NCBI GenBank assembly: GCA_022574595.1
Contig: JACZRS010000026.1
Span: 1-36,322, forward strand
Reading direction: 5' to 3'
From: Planctomycetota bacterium
GTDB lineage: Bacteria; Planctomycetota; Phycisphaerae; Phycisphaerales; SM1A02
Length of the DNA stretch: 36,322 nucleotides
The notes under the pieces were generated by a model, which searched no databases, was not told the origin of the DNA, and was given only the letters and a program-made list of their open reading frames with translations. The first letter of the stretch is position 1. Every line of letters begins with the position of its first letter. The position numbers and the translations under genes were made by a program. This document shows positions 34,905-36,322 of this stretch, one piece after another.

Positions 34905-36322
34905 ATGCGATTATCTCGTTATCTATCAGTAGCCATTTACAGCACATTTCTGGCAAGCAATCTAGCTTACGCACAGAACATTACCACTCCTGATGAACAT
35001 CTTGGTCGGCCGTTAGGTGTAGATTTCCAGCTTGCGGATTGGGATGAAGTCAGCAGCTACTACCACAAGCTTGCAAATGAAAGTCCAAATGTCACTACTC
35101 TAAAGGTTGGCGAAACGACCGAAGGCAGAGACTTCTTAATTGCAATAATCTCTAGCCCGGACAATTTAGCCAATCTCGACGAAATAAAACAATACTCAAG
35201 AATCCTTTCTGATCCACGCGGAAAGTCGCAGGCACAGCAAAAAGAAGCTGTCGAAAACGGCAAAGTAATCCTATTCGTGTCCTGTCAAATGCACTCAACC
35301 GAAACCGGCGGTTCGCAATTTTCTATGCAGTTCATATATGACCTTGCAACTTCAAATGATGAACCATACAAGTCTACGAGAGAAAACGTAGTAGTTGTGG
35401 TTTATGTAACCAACCCCGATGGACTAGACCATGTAGTGAATTGGTATCGAGAAACGGTTGGTACGCCGCACGAAGCATCGAGTTTATTGAAGCTTTATCA
35501 ATATTACGCTGGTCACGATAATAATCGCGACTGGTTTATGTTGACGCAAACCGAAACGCGAATTGTTACGGAGCTTCTTTACCTAAAGTGGAGGCCACAG
35601 ATATACTGGGATGTTCATCAGCAAGGTTCCAAACGCGAGAGAATGTTCGTTCCCCCATTTAGAGATCCACTTAATCCTAACCTCGATCCTGCAATTATTT
35701 CAGGGATAGATGCTTTGGGCAGCAGAGCGCTTCTTGATATGACGCGCAACGGACTGGCGGGAATATCGACTGGCGTATCTTATGACATGTGGTGGAATGG
35801 GGGCAATCGCAATGTCCCGGTGCGCCACAACATCATTGGCCTGCTAACAGAAGCTGCATCAGTCAACATCGCGTCACCAATCTTCATACCACTAAGTGAA
35901 CTATCTGCACCTAGAGGCCTTGATGGTTATGTGCCTTCAAATCAATTTCCCAATCCCTGGCCGGGCGGGTGGTGGAGATTACGCGACATTATCGACTATG
36001 AACTTTCGTTTGGCCGATCATTGCTTGGAAGTTTAAGTCGAGAGCCACAAACTTGGCTTAGTAATTCTCTTGAAGCAGCGCAGCGTGCGATTGATGATGC
36101 AAACCATAGTGTGCCTCGTGCCTGGCTGATTCCAAGCGATAATCGTGATCCGGATGCTGTTCGAAGGCTAGTTGATGTTCTGCTTTTATCCGGCGTCGAG
36201 ATTCACGTTACCGATGCAGCAATCCAAGCAGATGGACGTACATATCCAAGTGGCACAATAGTTATTTTCCGCCAGCAACCCTATGGCTCACATGTTAAAG
36301 ATCTATTTGAGGTGCAGCGTTA
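34905..36322 (+). CDS. Exported M14 zinc carboxypeptidase, 3' end outside window
   Basis: The frame is open to the right edge, giving 472 complete codons. A signal peptide (1-23, ending AYA) shows export. M14 motifs are present: GRDFLIAIISS, the zinc pair in CQMHSTETGG (H130 and E133), TNPDGLD, a third zinc histidine probably in DVHQQG, and TEAAS with the likely catalytic glutamate. The late stretch RQQPYGSHVKDLFEVQR is typical of the large periplasmic M14 subgroup, which usually continues for several hundred more residues. It would trim peptides outside the cytoplasm. AAGGAAG precedes the ATG at 6 nt. Confidence 0.9.
   Translation, partial: MRLSRYLSVAIYSTFLASNLAYAQNITTPDEHLGRPLGVDFQLADWDEVSSYYHKLANESPNVTTLKVGETTEGRDFLIAIISSPDNLANLDEIKQYSRILSDPRGKSQAQQKEAVENGKVILFVSCQMHSTETGGSQFSMQFIYDLATSNDEPYKSTRENVVVVVYVTNPDGLDHVVNWYRETVGTPHEASSLLKLYQYYAGHDNNRDWFMLTQTETRIVTELLYLKWRPQIYWDVHQQGSKRERMFVPPFRDPLNPNLDPAIISGIDALGSRALLDMTRNGLAGISTGVSYDMWWNGGNRNVPVRHNIIGLLTEAASVNIASPIFIPLSELSAPRGLDGYVPSNQFPNPWPGGWWRLRDIIDYELSFGRSLLGSLSREPQTWLSNSLEAAQRAIDDANHSVPRAWLIPSDNRDPDAVRRLVDVLLLSGVEIHVTDAAIQADGRTYPSGTIVIFRQQPYGSHVKDLFEVQR

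Overview
This 36.3 kb window looks like a chromosomal segment of a moderately AT-rich planctomycete, most plausibly of the Phycisphaerae. Two secreted proteins end in tandem dockerin-like repeats (DGxVSTxDLLxLFAxWG), and a third carries the Cys-rich pattern CxDPDCC-x2-VC-x4-FCCDTxWD-x2-CVDEA; I associate both signatures with that phylum. The proteins otherwise resemble general heterotrophic Gram-negative housekeeping and degradative families. I see no insertion sequence, phage gene, CRISPR array, rRNA or tRNA.

Layout. (1) 1-1.5 kb: 3' part of a secreted Cys-rich protein, closed by a strong terminator. (2) 1.6-11.5 kb: a carbohydrate import and hydrolysis locus. It holds an MsmX/MalK-type ATPase (-), a GH172 (DUF2961) hydrolase (+), a membrane-anchored HExxH zincin of unknown family (+), a divergent GH2 enzyme (-), and two permeases plus a solute-binding lipoprotein (+). 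Neither glycosidase has a signal peptide, so an imported oligosaccharide is probably cleaved inside the cell. (3) 11.6-15 kb: an exported amidohydrolase and, convergent to it, a secreted CHRD/sugar-dehydrogenase/dockerin fusion. (4) 15.3-17.5 kb: a compact operon of ECF sigma factor, membrane anti-sigma factor and pseudopilin, joined by two ATGA overlaps. (5) 17.6-24 kb: an S9 prolyl-oligopeptidase-like peptidase (-), adenine deaminase (+), and a second dockerin-tailed secreted protein of the choice-of-anchor B type (-). (6) 24-28.9 kb: an NhaD-type antiporter behind a strongly structured leader, a universal stress protein, a SprA-related putative metalloprotease, and a PAS-LuxR regulator behind a hairpin-rich 360-bp gap. 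(7) 28.9-36.3 kb: thiS-thiG, then phosphomannomutase/phosphoglucomutase, a DinG-type helicase and an MFS transporter (all -), and an M14 carboxypeptidase running off the right edge.

Most noteworthy: the nhaD leader can fold so that a 9-bp helix covers the Shine-Dalgarno sequence; the sigma/anti-sigma/pseudopilin operon suggests envelope-linked control of a pilin-like protein; the GH172/GH2/ABC locus is a candidate uncharacterised furanoside or glycan utilisation system; and the two dockerin-tail cassettes are conserved at DNA level past the stop codon, suggesting recent recombination of a portable C-terminal module.
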